64,000 nucleotides of DNA. It comes from Myxococcus sp. RHSTA-1-4 (lineage in GTDB: Bacteria > Myxococcota > Myxococcia > Myxococcales > Myxococcaceae). A program made the position numbers and the translations under genes. Below, one piece after another: positions 43,457-51,229 of the stretch. The notes under the pieces were generated by a model, which saw only the letters and a program-made list of their open reading frames with translations, was not told the DNA's origin and searched no databases. How positions within the stretch are numbered: the first letter of the stretch is position 1; each line of letters begins with the position of its first letter. The stretch spans positions 186,001 to 250,000 of the forward strand of contig NZ_JAIQDG010000008.1 in assembly GCF_020037125.1 (NCBI RefSeq), read 5' to 3'.

Positions 43457-43816
43457 CGGCTCGGAACTCTACAGCCCTGTTACGCCGTCTCCACAGCGTT
43501 GCCGTCCCCAGCGGGTGCCGGCTTCTTCTATAGGTACATAGAGGTGTTGATCTAACGGTGGTAGAAGCAGGGAGCGCGGAGTTGGGGACAAGTCAGCAAG
43601 CCCGCGGGATGACTCGGGAATTCGCTACCTGCTACATGTGGGTAAATTGGAGGTTTCCCCCGGGCTCCCACAGGTGTTGATCCACGGCCCGGTTTCTCCA
43701 CAACCCCACCCCCGCTGTCCACAGCCCATCCACAGGTTTCGGGTGAATGCGGGGGCCACGGGGGGTGAAGGCGGATACTCACGGGACGTCCGCCCCGCAC
43801 AAGCCTGTTATCGTCC
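43457..43816. promoter_or_regulatory. Divergent control region with repeats and DnaA-box-like sites
   Basis: No gene was found in this 360-bp region between divergent genes. It holds an 11-bp direct repeat (AGGTGTTGATC at 43542-43552 and 43672-43682). It also holds four TCCACA/CCCACA sites between 43667 and 43734, including TTCTCCACA (43694-43702), CTGTCCACA (43715-43723) and CCATCCACA (43726-43734), plus another at 43488-43496. The TATAGG/CTATAG segment near 43529-43540 is the only A/T-rich promoter-like pocket. Confidence 0.45.
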
Positions 43817-45583
43817 GTGCCGGCGACGGTCCCCCGGAGCGGGGCGCGGGCGGAGGATTTCCCCATCGACTTCTATCGGGGCGAGCGCATCGGGAAGTAC
43901 GAGGTCGTCACCCAGCTCTCCGTGGGTGGCATGGCCGAATTGTTCCTCGGCTTCACCTCGGGGCCGGGAGGCTTCCGAAAGTACGTCGTCATCAAGCGCA
44001 TCCTCCCGGACGTGCGCGACAACGCGCAGTTCGAGCGCATGTTCCTGGACGAGGCGCGCATCACCGCGGCCTTCAACCACCCCAACATCGCCCAGGTGTT
44101 CGACCTGGGGCAGGAGGACGACGGCCTCTACCTGGCCATGGAGTTCATCGCCGGGCAGAACCTGAATCAAATCACGAGCGCCTGCCTGCGCCGCAAGCAG
44201 CAGATTCCCATCGGCTTCACGCTGTCGGTGGCGCGCGACATCTGCATGGCGCTGCACTACGCGCACACCTTCACGTCGCCCTCGGGCGAGCCCAGCCCCG
44301 TCATCCACCGGGACGTCGCGCAGAAGAACGTCATGGTGACGTACGACGGCGTGGTGAAGCTGCTGGACTTCGGCATCGCCAAGGCGAAGGGCAGCCTGGA
44401 GCGCACCAGCGCGGGCACGGTGAAGGGCACCACCGGGTACATGTCCCCCGAGCAGGTGCGCGGCGAGAAGCTGGACGGCCGCAGTGACTTGTTCTCGGTG
44501 GGGGTGATGATGCACGAGCTCATCACCGGGGCGCGCCTGTTCGCGGGCAAGAACGAGCGCGACGAGATGGTGAAGATTCTGGAGGCGCCCATCCCCTGGC
44601 CGTCGCACGTGTCGCCGCACGTGCCGGAGGACGTGTCCAAGGTGGTGATGCAGGCGCTGGAGCGCAGCCGGGAGAAGCGCTTCGCCAGCGGCCGGGACAT
44701 GGCGCGAGCCATCGAAGCGGCGGCGAGCCGGCTGCTGATGGACGCGGACCACCGGACCCAGCTCATGAAGGAGCTGTTCGCCGAGCGCATGGCGGCCACC
44801 CGCGCGCTGCTGGAGAGCGCGGAGGGCACCGCGAACAGCTCCATGGTGGACAAGGCGAAGAAGGCGCTGCGCGGCGATGAGGGGCCGTACCTCCCCGAGC
44901 GGGTGGACGACTCCACGCCGCAGGGCGGAGTGGCGGCGGTGCCGCGCAAGCCGTCGCGCCGGACGCCGGCGGCGGGGAAGCGGCCCGGGGTGGCGGACAC
45001 GGCGGAGACGGACAGCGCGCCTTCCAGGCTGTCCAACGCGCTGTGGGGGCTGCTGCTGCTGTCCATCCTGGTGGGCGGAGGCTACGCGGCGTGGCGCCTG
45101 GCCGTGGTGCTGAACGCGACGGTGGAGCCCGTGCCGGAGGAGGACCCGGGCAAGCTGCGGGCCATGACGGGCCCTCGGCTCCCCGAGTTCCGCGAGCCGG
45201 GGACGCCGGTGCCGGATGCGGGCACCGCGGACGTGGAGGCGGGCACGGCGGTGCCGGATGCGAGCACGGCGGTCGTCCGGGCGAAGGCGGAGACGCCCCA
45301 GTCCACGCGGGAGAGCAGGAACCGGGTGGGGACGAAGAGGGAGCGGGCCTCCGAGCCTTCGGCGCGAGGCGAGGGGAAGCTCACCATCGTGGTGAAGGCG
45401 GAGAACGCGGACGTGTACGAGGGCGACAACAAGCTGGGACGGACGCCCCTGGTCAACAAGGTGATGCCCGCCGGCACGCACACGCTGTACATCGTGGGCT
45501 CGGACGGAAAGAGGCGGCCGCTGAAGGATGTACGAATCCGTGCGGGCCAGACGACCCGGTTCGTTCTGGAGGCGCTTCCCTGA
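43817..45583 (+). CDS. Membrane Ser/Thr protein kinase with PEGA domain
   Basis: The 588-residue protein has a Hanks-type kinase domain at about 25-300. The Gly loop is LSVGGMAELF, the catalytic Lys is about K60 in VVIKRI, the catalytic loop is VIHRDVAQKN (Asp166), DFG is at about 184, and the activation segment is GTTGYMSPEQV. A short basic/Pro linker precedes a transmembrane helix at about 408-428 (WGLLLLSILVGGGYAAWRLA). A Pro/Ala/Asp spacer and a C-terminal PEGA domain (KLTIVVKAENADVYEGDNKL) follow, so PEGA faces the periplasm. The start is GTG 43817; no in-frame ATG precedes the kinase domain. It is closely similar in layout to the kinase at 19108-22203, with a much shorter linker. Confidence 0.92.
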   Translation: MPATVPRSGARAEDFPIDFYRGERIGKYEVVTQLSVGGMAELFLGFTSGPGGFRKYVVIKRILPDVRDNAQFERMFLDEARITAAFNHPNIAQVFDLGQEDDGLYLAMEFIAGQNLNQITSACLRRKQQIPIGFTLSVARDICMALHYAHTFTSPSGEPSPVIHRDVAQKNVMVTYDGVVKLLDFGIAKAKGSLERTSAGTVKGTTGYMSPEQVRGEKLDGRSDLFSVGVMMHELITGARLFAGKNERDEMVKILEAPIPWPSHVSPHVPEDVSKVVMQALERSREKRFASGRDMARAIEAAASRLLMDADHRTQLMKELFAERMAATRALLESAEGTANSSMVDKAKKALRGDEGPYLPERVDDSTPQGGVAAVPRKPSRRTPAAGKRPGVADTAETDSAPSRLSNALWGLLLLSILVGGGYAAWRLAVVLNATVEPVPEEDPGKLRAMTGPRLPEFREPGTPVPDAGTADVEAGTAVPDASTAVVRAKAETPQSTRESRNRVGTKRERASEPSARGEGKLTIVVKAENADVYEGDNKLGRTPLVNKVMPAGTHTLYIVGSDGKRRPLKDVRIRAGQTTRFVLEALP

Positions 45584-45638
45584 GCGCATCCCGTCGCGCT
45601 CCGTTATCCTCGCGGCCCCAACCTTTCCCCCGGATTGC

Positions 45639-46604
45639 ATGGCCGCGCTCACCATTGGCTTCCTGATGGACCCGCTCGAGATGGTGCGGGTGAACCACGA
45701 CTCCACGTTCGAGCTGATGCGGGAGGCCCAGCGGCGTGGCCACCGGGTGCGCTACTTCGAGCAGGGCTGGCTGCGCTTCAACGGTACCCAGACGGAGGCG
45801 CGCATGCGCCACGTCACCGTGCGTCCCGAGCAGGGGCGGCACTTCGACATCCTCGACGAGGGCGTGCACCCCCTGTCCTCGCTGGACGTGCTCTTCATGC
45901 GCAAGGACCCGCCGGTGGACGTGGACTTCCTCCATGCCACGCAGCTGGTGGAGCTGTGCGGTGACAGGCCGCCCGCGTTCATCAACGACCCCGCGGGCAT
46001 CCGCGGCGCCAACGAGAAGCTCTTCGCGCTGCGCTACCCGGACCTGATGCCGGACACGCGCATCTCCCGCGATGTGCCGATGCTGATGGACTACATCGCC
46101 CACAACCCCCGGGGCACCATCCTCAAGCCCGTGGATGGCTTTGGCGGGAGGGGCGTGCTCTTCGCGACGCCCACGGACCGGAACACGCGCTCGGCGGTGG
46201 AGCTGCTCACGCGGGAAGGCCGCGAGGCCATCATCGCGCAGGCGTACGTCCCTGAGAGCCGCCTGGGGGACAAGCGCATCATCCTCGTGGATGGCGAGCC
46301 GATGGGCGCGGTGCTCCGCGTGCCGCCCGAGGACGACCACCGGGGCAACATGGCCGCGGGAGGGGCACCCCAGAAGGCCGTGCTCACGCCGCGCGACCGG
46401 GAAATCTGCGAGCGGCTGAAGCCCGAGCTGCTCCGGCGCGGGCTGCTGCTGGTGGGCATCGACGTGCTCGGGGACTACCTCACCGAGGTGAACGTCACGA
46501 GCCCCACGGGCATCTACGAAGCCAACCAGCTGGACGGCGTGTGCATCGAGGCGAAGGTGCTGGACCTGGCGGAGCGGCTGGCGGCCGAGCGCAACGCCCG
46601 GTAG
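45639..46604 (+). CDS. gshB: Glutathione synthetase
   Basis: The 321-residue protein has the length and pattern of prokaryotic glutathione synthase, which adds glycine to gamma-glutamylcysteine with ATP. It opens with TIGFLMDPLEMVRVNHDSTF. The ATP-grasp region includes GTILKPVDGFGGRGVLFATP, IIAQAYVPESRLGDKRIILV, RGNMAAGGAPQKAVLTPRD and the metal-ligand segment YLTEVNVTSPTGIYEANQL. It acts in the cytoplasm. The start is ATG 45639; upstream in-frame codons overlap the kinase gene end and are unrelated. No gshA is in the window. It follows the kinase gene by 55 bp and may share its transcript. Confidence 0.93.
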   Translation: MAALTIGFLMDPLEMVRVNHDSTFELMREAQRRGHRVRYFEQGWLRFNGTQTEARMRHVTVRPEQGRHFDILDEGVHPLSSLDVLFMRKDPPVDVDFLHATQLVELCGDRPPAFINDPAGIRGANEKLFALRYPDLMPDTRISRDVPMLMDYIAHNPRGTILKPVDGFGGRGVLFATPTDRNTRSAVELLTREGREAIIAQAYVPESRLGDKRIILVDGEPMGAVLRVPPEDDHRGNMAAGGAPQKAVLTPRDREICERLKPELLRRGLLLVGIDVLGDYLTEVNVTSPTGIYEANQLDGVCIEAKVLDLAERLAAERNAR

Positions 46605-46628
46605 GCGCGAGGGGCTTCACGGCGCCGC

Positions 46629-46651
46629 GGCCGGGAGGGAGAGTCCCGGCC
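46629..46651 (+). terminator. Hairpin between gshB and the deiodinase-like gene
   Basis: Perfect 8-bp arms (46629-46636 and 46644-46651) with a seven-base loop lie 24 bp after the gshB stop. There is no T-run, so this is a possible Rho-assisted terminator or processing site. Confidence 0.35.
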
Positions 46652-46676
46652 TCCCCTGTGAGCCCCGGAGCCCGCC

Positions 46677-47360
46677 ATGGCCTCGAACGAGTACCCCTTC
46701 GTCCCCCTGCGGTGGACCCGCATGTCCCCCGCCGAGTCGCTGGAGCGCGCGAAGACGTTCCGCGAGTCCATGGCGTCGCGGCGCTCGGTGCGTGACTTCT
46801 CTCCGGAGCCCATTCCGGACGGGGTGCTGGAGGACGCGATTGCCTGCGCGGCGGGCGCGCCGAGCGGGGCCAACCAGCAGCCGTGGACCTTCGTCGTGGT
46901 GACGGACCCGGCGCTGAAGGCGAAGCTGCGCGAGGCGGCCGAGGCCGAGGAGCGCGAGTCCTATGCGCGCCGCATGAGCGAGGAGTGGCTGGAGGCGCTC
47001 GCGCCCCTGGGCACGGACTGGCACAAGCCGCACTTCACGGACGCGCCGGCCATCATCGTCGTCTTCGAGCAGGTATACGGCGTGAAGCCGCTGCCGGAAG
47101 GCGGCGTGAAGAAGGTGAAGCACTACTACGTGCAGGAGTCGGTGGGCATCGCGGTGGGGTTCCTCATCGCGGCGCTGACGCAGGCGGGGCTGGCGACGCT
47201 GACGCACACGCCCTCGCCCATGGGCTTTTTGCGCGAGGTGCTGGGCCGTCCGGAGAACGAGCGCGCCTTCGCCGTGCTGCCGGTGGGCTACCCCGCCCCG
47301 GGCGCCCGGGTGCCGGACATCGGCAAGAAGCCCCTGCACGAAGTGCTGGTCCGGCGCTAG
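46677..47360 (+). CDS. Nitroreductase-fold flavoprotein, iodotyrosine-deiodinase-like
   Basis: The 227-residue protein has the FMN-binding nitroreductase pattern (MASRRSVRDFSPEPIPD, APSGANQQPWTFVVV, GLATLTHTPSPMGFL). It closely follows the iodotyrosine deiodinase subgroup rather than general nitroreductases: the active-site lid reads EERESYARRMSEEWLEAL then TDWHKPHF, placing Glu, Tyr and Lys where the halotyrosine zwitterion is bound in that family. Later matches are KHYYVQESVGIAVGFLIAAL, LGRPENERAFAVLPVGYPAP and VPDIGKKPLHEVLV. It should reductively remove halogen from mono- or di-halotyrosine, though the natural bacterial substrate is not known. It is soluble, with no signal peptide. Confidence 0.83.
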   Translation: MASNEYPFVPLRWTRMSPAESLERAKTFRESMASRRSVRDFSPEPIPDGVLEDAIACAAGAPSGANQQPWTFVVVTDPALKAKLREAAEAEERESYARRMSEEWLEALAPLGTDWHKPHFTDAPAIIVVFEQVYGVKPLPEGGVKKVKHYYVQESVGIAVGFLIAALTQAGLATLTHTPSPMGFLREVLGRPENERAFAVLPVGYPAPGARVPDIGKKPLHEVLVRR

Positions 47361-47453
47361 CTGAATCGTGGTTCAACTTTCATCCATTCCATCGACGCGG
47401 TGCGCCATGGGTCCACAGGGCCTCAGTGGATTGAATGGTGGTTCATGTTTCAT
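47361..47453. repeat. Pair of 23-bp direct repeats containing TGAA-N6-TTCA dyads
   Basis: The units at 47361-47383 and 47431-47453 are identical at 19 of 23 positions and exactly 70 bp apart. Each contains TGAAT-N4-GTTCA. They lie immediately after the deiodinase-like gene and about 100 bp before the esterase gene, so a regulator of the esterase is the likely reader. Confidence 0.6.
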
Positions 47454-47553
47454 GCGGTTGGCGACGCATCGCGCCTTGAATGGGTGAGAGGCGCGGGAGT
47501 CTGGTGTTGCACCGTGGCCGCCGTTTTCCCCCCCAGGCGGCCAGGGAGGCACC

Positions 47554-49443
47554 ATGTACACGCAGCATCCCCGCCGTTCGTGGTTGTGGTCGCGGTTCTC
47601 CGGAGCGAGCCTCACGGCGCTCCTGCTCGCAGGCGTCACGGGATGTGACCCGAGCGAGGAGGGCCCCGAGCTAGAGCCCGCGCCGGAAGTCAGCGAGGTG
47701 GAGAGCGCCCTCACGCAGGTGACGGGCTTCGGCAGCAATCCTGGCAACCTGCTGATGTACCGCCATGTCCCGTCGGGGATGCCGGCCAATGCGCCGCTCG
47801 TGGTGGTGCTGCACGGCTGCATGCAGACGGCGGCGGCCATGGAGGGAAGCGGCTGGACGGCGGCGGCCAACCTCTACAAGTTCTACGCCCTCTATCCGCA
47901 GCAGCAGAGCTCCAACAACGGCGCGACCTGCTTCAACTGGTTCGAGCCCGGTGACTCCACCCGGGGACAGGGCGAGGCGCTCTCCATCAAGCAGATGGTG
48001 GACTCGATGAAGGCGACGTACTCCATCGACCCGTCGCGGGTGTACGTCGCGGGCTTCTCGGCGGGTGGGTACATGGTGCCGGCGCTGCTCGCGGCGTACC
48101 CGGAGGTCTTCTCCGCGGGCTCCATCAACTCGGGAGGCCCGTACGGGTGCGCCGCCAACTCGACCGCCGGCTTCAGTTGCATGAGCCCGGGCGTGGACAA
48201 GACTCCGGCCGCCTGGGGTGATGCCGTGCGCTCCGCCTGGTCCAGCGCGGGCTACTCGGGCCCGCGCCCGCCCGTCTCCATCTGGCACGGCACCAGTGAC
48301 TACACGGTGAAGCCGATGAACATGACCGAGGCGATGGAGCAGTGGACCAACGTCCATGGCATCGACCAGACGGCGGACACCACGGAGACGGTGGGCGGCT
48401 TCCCGCACAAGGTGTACCGCGACAGCGCGGGCACGGCGCTCGTGGAGACGTGGGAAATCACCAACATGGGCCATGCCGTGGGCATCGACCCGCAGTACAG
48501 CTTCCCGGGTAGCACCACCGCGTGCGGCGCCACCGGCTCGTACCTCAGCGATGTGAATCTCTGCGCCGTCTACTACCAGGCACAGTTCTTCGGGCTCACG
48601 GGCCCCGTCACGCCGGGTGACACCACGCCGCCCACGGTGAACGTGACGGCTCCGGCCAACGGCGCCACGGTGAGCGGCACCGCCACCGTCACCGCGAGCG
48701 CCTCGGACGACGTGGGCGTCGCGCGGGTGGAGTTCCTGGTGGACGGCAGCGTCGTGTCCACGGACACGGCGGCGCCGTACGAGTTCGCGTGGAACAGCAC
48801 CACGGTCTCGAATGGCTCGCACACGCTGGGGGCCCGCGCGTACGACGCGGCGGGGAACAAGGCAACGGACAGCGACACCACGGTGACTGTGAGCAACAGC
48901 GGCACGCCGGCGCCCGTGACGGCCAGCTTCACCAGCGTGACGGCGGATGACGGCTACATCAAGGCGAACGCGGACGGCAGCTCGGCGGCGGTGGGCACGC
49001 TCACGGGCCTGGCGCTCGGGCGTGGGACGGACGCGAAGTACAACCGCTCGTTCCTGTCCTTCGACACGTCCAGCATCCCGGACACCGCGACCATCACCCG
49101 GGCGTACCTCACGGTGAGCTACTCGTCGGGCTCGGGTGACCCGTGGGCGAGCCCCGCGGGCAATACGCTGGTCATCGACGTGAAGAACGGCACGTTCAAC
49201 GCGGCCTCCACCGAGACGGCGGACTTCAGCGCCGCCGCCACCGCGAGCGCCGTGGCGGACATCGCGAAGTTCACCACGGGCACGAAGGCCTCGGCGGACT
49301 TCAGCGGCGCCGGGCTGTCCGCCATCAACCTGACGGGCAAGACGCAGCTCCGGCTGCGCTTCGCCAGCAACCAGACGGCCACCGCGTACGTCTTCATCAG
49401 GGACGGGGCCAGCGCCACGCTGACGGTGGTGTACACGCCGTGA
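47554..49443 (+). CDS. PHB-depolymerase/feruloyl-esterase family lipoprotein with Ig and C-terminal beta domains
   Basis: The 629-residue product has a lipoprotein signal (ASLTALLLAGVTGC). Residues about 55-345 form an Esterase_PHB alpha/beta-hydrolase: oxyanion region VVLHGCMQTAAAM, nucleophile Ser in VAGFSAGGYM, Asp in HGTSDYTVKP and His in ITNMGHAVGIDP. An Ig-like domain follows (about 350-450, VNVTAPANGATVSGTATVTA), then a C-terminal beta-sandwich of the DNRLRE/CBM96 type (SFLSFDTSSIPDTATITRAY). It should hydrolyse polyhydroxyalkanoate or feruloyl/acetyl esters outside the cell. The two direct repeats just upstream may control it. A terminator hairpin follows. Confidence 0.88.
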   Translation: MYTQHPRRSWLWSRFSGASLTALLLAGVTGCDPSEEGPELEPAPEVSEVESALTQVTGFGSNPGNLLMYRHVPSGMPANAPLVVVLHGCMQTAAAMEGSGWTAAANLYKFYALYPQQQSSNNGATCFNWFEPGDSTRGQGEALSIKQMVDSMKATYSIDPSRVYVAGFSAGGYMVPALLAAYPEVFSAGSINSGGPYGCAANSTAGFSCMSPGVDKTPAAWGDAVRSAWSSAGYSGPRPPVSIWHGTSDYTVKPMNMTEAMEQWTNVHGIDQTADTTETVGGFPHKVYRDSAGTALVETWEITNMGHAVGIDPQYSFPGSTTACGATGSYLSDVNLCAVYYQAQFFGLTGPVTPGDTTPPTVNVTAPANGATVSGTATVTASASDDVGVARVEFLVDGSVVSTDTAAPYEFAWNSTTVSNGSHTLGARAYDAAGNKATDSDTTVTVSNSGTPAPVTASFTSVTADDGYIKANADGSSAAVGTLTGLALGRGTDAKYNRSFLSFDTSSIPDTATITRAYLTVSYSSGSGDPWASPAGNTLVIDVKNGTFNAASTETADFSAAATASAVADIAKFTTGTKASADFSGAGLSAINLTGKTQLRLRFASNQTATAYVFIRDGASATLTVVYTP

Positions 49444-49453
49444 CGTGAGTGAG

Positions 49454-49482
49454 GGGACGGCGGTTCGGCCCGCCGTCCCTTT
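49454..49482. terminator. Intrinsic terminator between convergent esterase and hipA
   Basis: A perfect 10-bp stem (arms 49454-49463 and 49470-49479, loop TTCGGC) is followed by TTT. It lies ten bases after the esterase stop and eight bases before the hipA stop, so it could serve both strands, though only the plus side has T's. Confidence 0.7.
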
Positions 49483-49489
49483 CCGGCAC

Positions 49490-50737
49490 TCAAGGCCTGG
49501 AGTCGTACTCGAAGCCCTCGTAGTCGAACGCCCGCTCGATGGCGTTCAGGTCGGCCTCCGTGCCGCCGCAGGCCTTCACGGTCTCACGCCAGCGGGCGGA
49601 TACGGTGGCCTTCATCTTGTCGATGATGTGGGTGGCGTCTTCCCTCGACAGGCGGAAGCGGCCGCACTCGCTCAAGAGGTTCCGGCGGTTGGCGCGACGC
49701 TGCTGCACGCTGCCCACTTCCATCGCGAGGTCTCGCTCGGTGCTGACCTGCGGCATCGGCGTGAGGTCGTAGGCGGGCGAGAGGTTCCATTCCGTCCCCG
49801 CGGCGATGAGCGCATGGTTCCGGGGATGGTCGTCGATGTTCGAGATGAGCGCGTTGAACACCATGCGTGAGAACAGCTCGCGCAGGTCCGCATCCGGATT
49901 CGCCACCCAGCGCTTCAGCTCATCCGCCAGCAGCACGTAGGACCACTTCGAGCGGTCTTGCGGATGCTCGTCGGCGCGGAGCACCGTCAGCGCGCTGACC
50001 ATGCGTTGTCGCAGGTAGCCTTCGTCGGCGCGTCTCCGGTCGAACCGCCGCACCAGGAGGACGCTCCGGCCCGCGACGGAGACGACCTTGCCGTAGGCGG
50101 ACCGCAGCCCACACTCCCGGGCGAGCCTCAACATGCCGCCCTCGACGGCCGCGTTGTTCCAGCGGTCACCGCGGGACGGAAACTTGGCGACCCACAGGTC
50201 CTCCCCGTCCTCGATGACGTTCTTGGGCCGGGCGCCTCCCATGGAGGTGCCCGGGTTGACCGGCTCGCTCACCGCGTCCGCGAACGGTGGCAGGCCCTGC
50301 TCGATTCGGCCGGCGGCCTCCAGCAGGAGGTCCAGGTGGGGCAGCGTGTTGTACGGAGGGATGGGCGCGGGCGGCGTGGGGCTCTCGCCGAAGGACAGCG
50401 CTCCTGCCCGGTCTTCGGGTGAGTTCAGGAGGTAGTCGACTTCGGTGGGGTCCACACGTCCCAGCTGACGCTCGATGATTCGACGTCCCCATGCATCCGG
50501 TGAGGAATCCCGCAGCGCGCCACAGATGCCGCCGAGCCGGGTCGTCTCGACGATGCCCGGGCGCAGGGGCAGCTCGAACTTCTCCAGCTCGACGGCGCGG
50601 GGATTGGCCAGGTAGCTCTTCCCGTAGACGAAGCGCCCCACGCCACCCTGCTGCACGATGCGCCCGCAGGTGACGACCTCCATGGACCTGGGGAGCTGGA
50701 TGTAGACGTAGCAACCGGCGCTGTCAGAAGTCGGCAT
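49490..50737 (-). CDS. hipA: HipA-family serine/threonine kinase toxin
   Basis: The 415-residue protein matches HipA in length and motifs: an N-terminal Couple_hipA domain (RFVYGKSYLANPRAVELEKF), the ATP-binding Lys in LWVAKFPSRGD, the Gly-rich GTSMGGARPKNVI loop, the catalytic NIDDHPRNHALI (Asp-x-x-x-x-Asn), and the metal-binding Asp in AYDLTPM. HipA kinases phosphorylate a tRNA synthetase or another target and arrest growth. All catalytic residues appear intact. It overlaps the 3' end of the HTH gene by 14 bases; the ATG at 50737 is chosen because the HipA N-domain starts soon after. Antitoxin and toxin share one operator region at 51068-51173. Confidence 0.9.
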   Translation of the reverse strand: MPTSDSAGCYVYIQLPRSMEVVTCGRIVQQGGVGRFVYGKSYLANPRAVELEKFELPLRPGIVETTRLGGICGALRDSSPDAWGRRIIERQLGRVDPTEVDYLLNSPEDRAGALSFGESPTPPAPIPPYNTLPHLDLLLEAAGRIEQGLPPFADAVSEPVNPGTSMGGARPKNVIEDGEDLWVAKFPSRGDRWNNAAVEGGMLRLARECGLRSAYGKVVSVAGRSVLLVRRFDRRRADEGYLRQRMVSALTVLRADEHPQDRSKWSYVLLADELKRWVANPDADLRELFSRMVFNALISNIDDHPRNHALIAAGTEWNLSPAYDLTPMPQVSTERDLAMEVGSVQQRRANRRNLLSECGRFRLSREDATHIIDKMKATVSARWRETVKACGGTEADLNAIERAFDYEGFEYDSRP

Positions 50738-51065
50738 CGAGGTCCGCCTTGGAGTGCACGCGCTTGGGGTAGCGCGCCCGCTCCAGTGTCTTGCCCTCCT
50801 CGTCCCGGTCCGGTGAGGCGAGGTTGTCGAACTCGCGTTCGAGCCCCAGCGCCCAGAGGACCGTGAAGTAGGCGCTGAGCGCGGTGGTGGGGCTTCCCTC
50901 CTCGATGCGCTTGAGCGTGCCAAGGGCCAGGCCCGTCTTCTTCGCCAGGTCCACCTGCCTCAGGCCGCGGCGGATCCGCGCCTGCGCGATGTTCTGGCCC
51001 AGGCGAGCGACGGCGCGCACCACGGCGGCCGGGGTGGTCTCAGGCGTGAGGTTCTGGCGCGGCAT
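50724..51065 (-). CDS. hipB: HipB-like XRE-family antitoxin/repressor
   Basis: The 113-residue protein has a helix-turn-helix of the Cro/C1 (XRE) type at about 25-80 (QARIRRGLRQVDLAKKTGLA, LGTLKRIEEGSPTTALSAYF). The tail is charged (REFDNLASPDRDEEGKTLER). It precedes hipA and overlaps it by 14 bases, so the pair is a toxin-antitoxin operon in which this protein binds HipA and represses the promoter. The ATG at 51065 has no clear Shine-Dalgarno site: the bases directly upstream belong to the left arm of the inverted repeat, so the mRNA may be leaderless or poorly translated until derepressed. Confidence 0.88.
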   Translation of the reverse strand: MPRQNLTPETTPAAVVRAVARLGQNIAQARIRRGLRQVDLAKKTGLALGTLKRIEEGSPTTALSAYFTVLWALGLEREFDNLASPDRDEEGKTLERARYPKRVHSKADLDADF

Positions 51066-51067
51066 CG

Positions 51068-51173
51068 TTCAATCTATTGGCTCTAGAGGCTTCCAAGTAG
51101 CAGTCTATTTCATCATGTAGCACTGTCCATCCATCTATTGGTGCATGACGTGGATAAGAGCCAATAGATTGAA
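51068..51173. promoter_or_regulatory. HipBA operator region with a perfect 17-bp inverted repeat
   Basis: The left arm 51068-51084 (TTCAATCTATTGGCTCT) is repeated exactly in reverse complement at 51157-51173. A third half-site, ATCTATTGG, occupies 51133-51141, and a partial one lies near 51103-51108. The left arm abuts a further palindrome CTCTAGAG (51081-51088). The segment is far richer in A/T than its surroundings. It probably contains the hipB promoter and binding sites for the HTH protein, allowing DNA looping. Confidence 0.72.
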
Positions 51174-51229
51174 ATATTCCTTCAGCCCGTCGGAGGGCTC
51201 TCGCGGAAGATGAACGCGGGCCGATACGC

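Noticed and set aside
43488..43740. Possible replication origin
   Set aside because: The DnaA-box-like cluster has no adjacent dnaA, dnaN or gidA and no clear A/T-rich unwinding element, so it is kept only as a regulatory candidate.
43808..45706. 632-codon minus-strand frame
   Set aside because: It is antisense to PEGA kinase 2, whose catalytic motifs are all intact on the plus strand.
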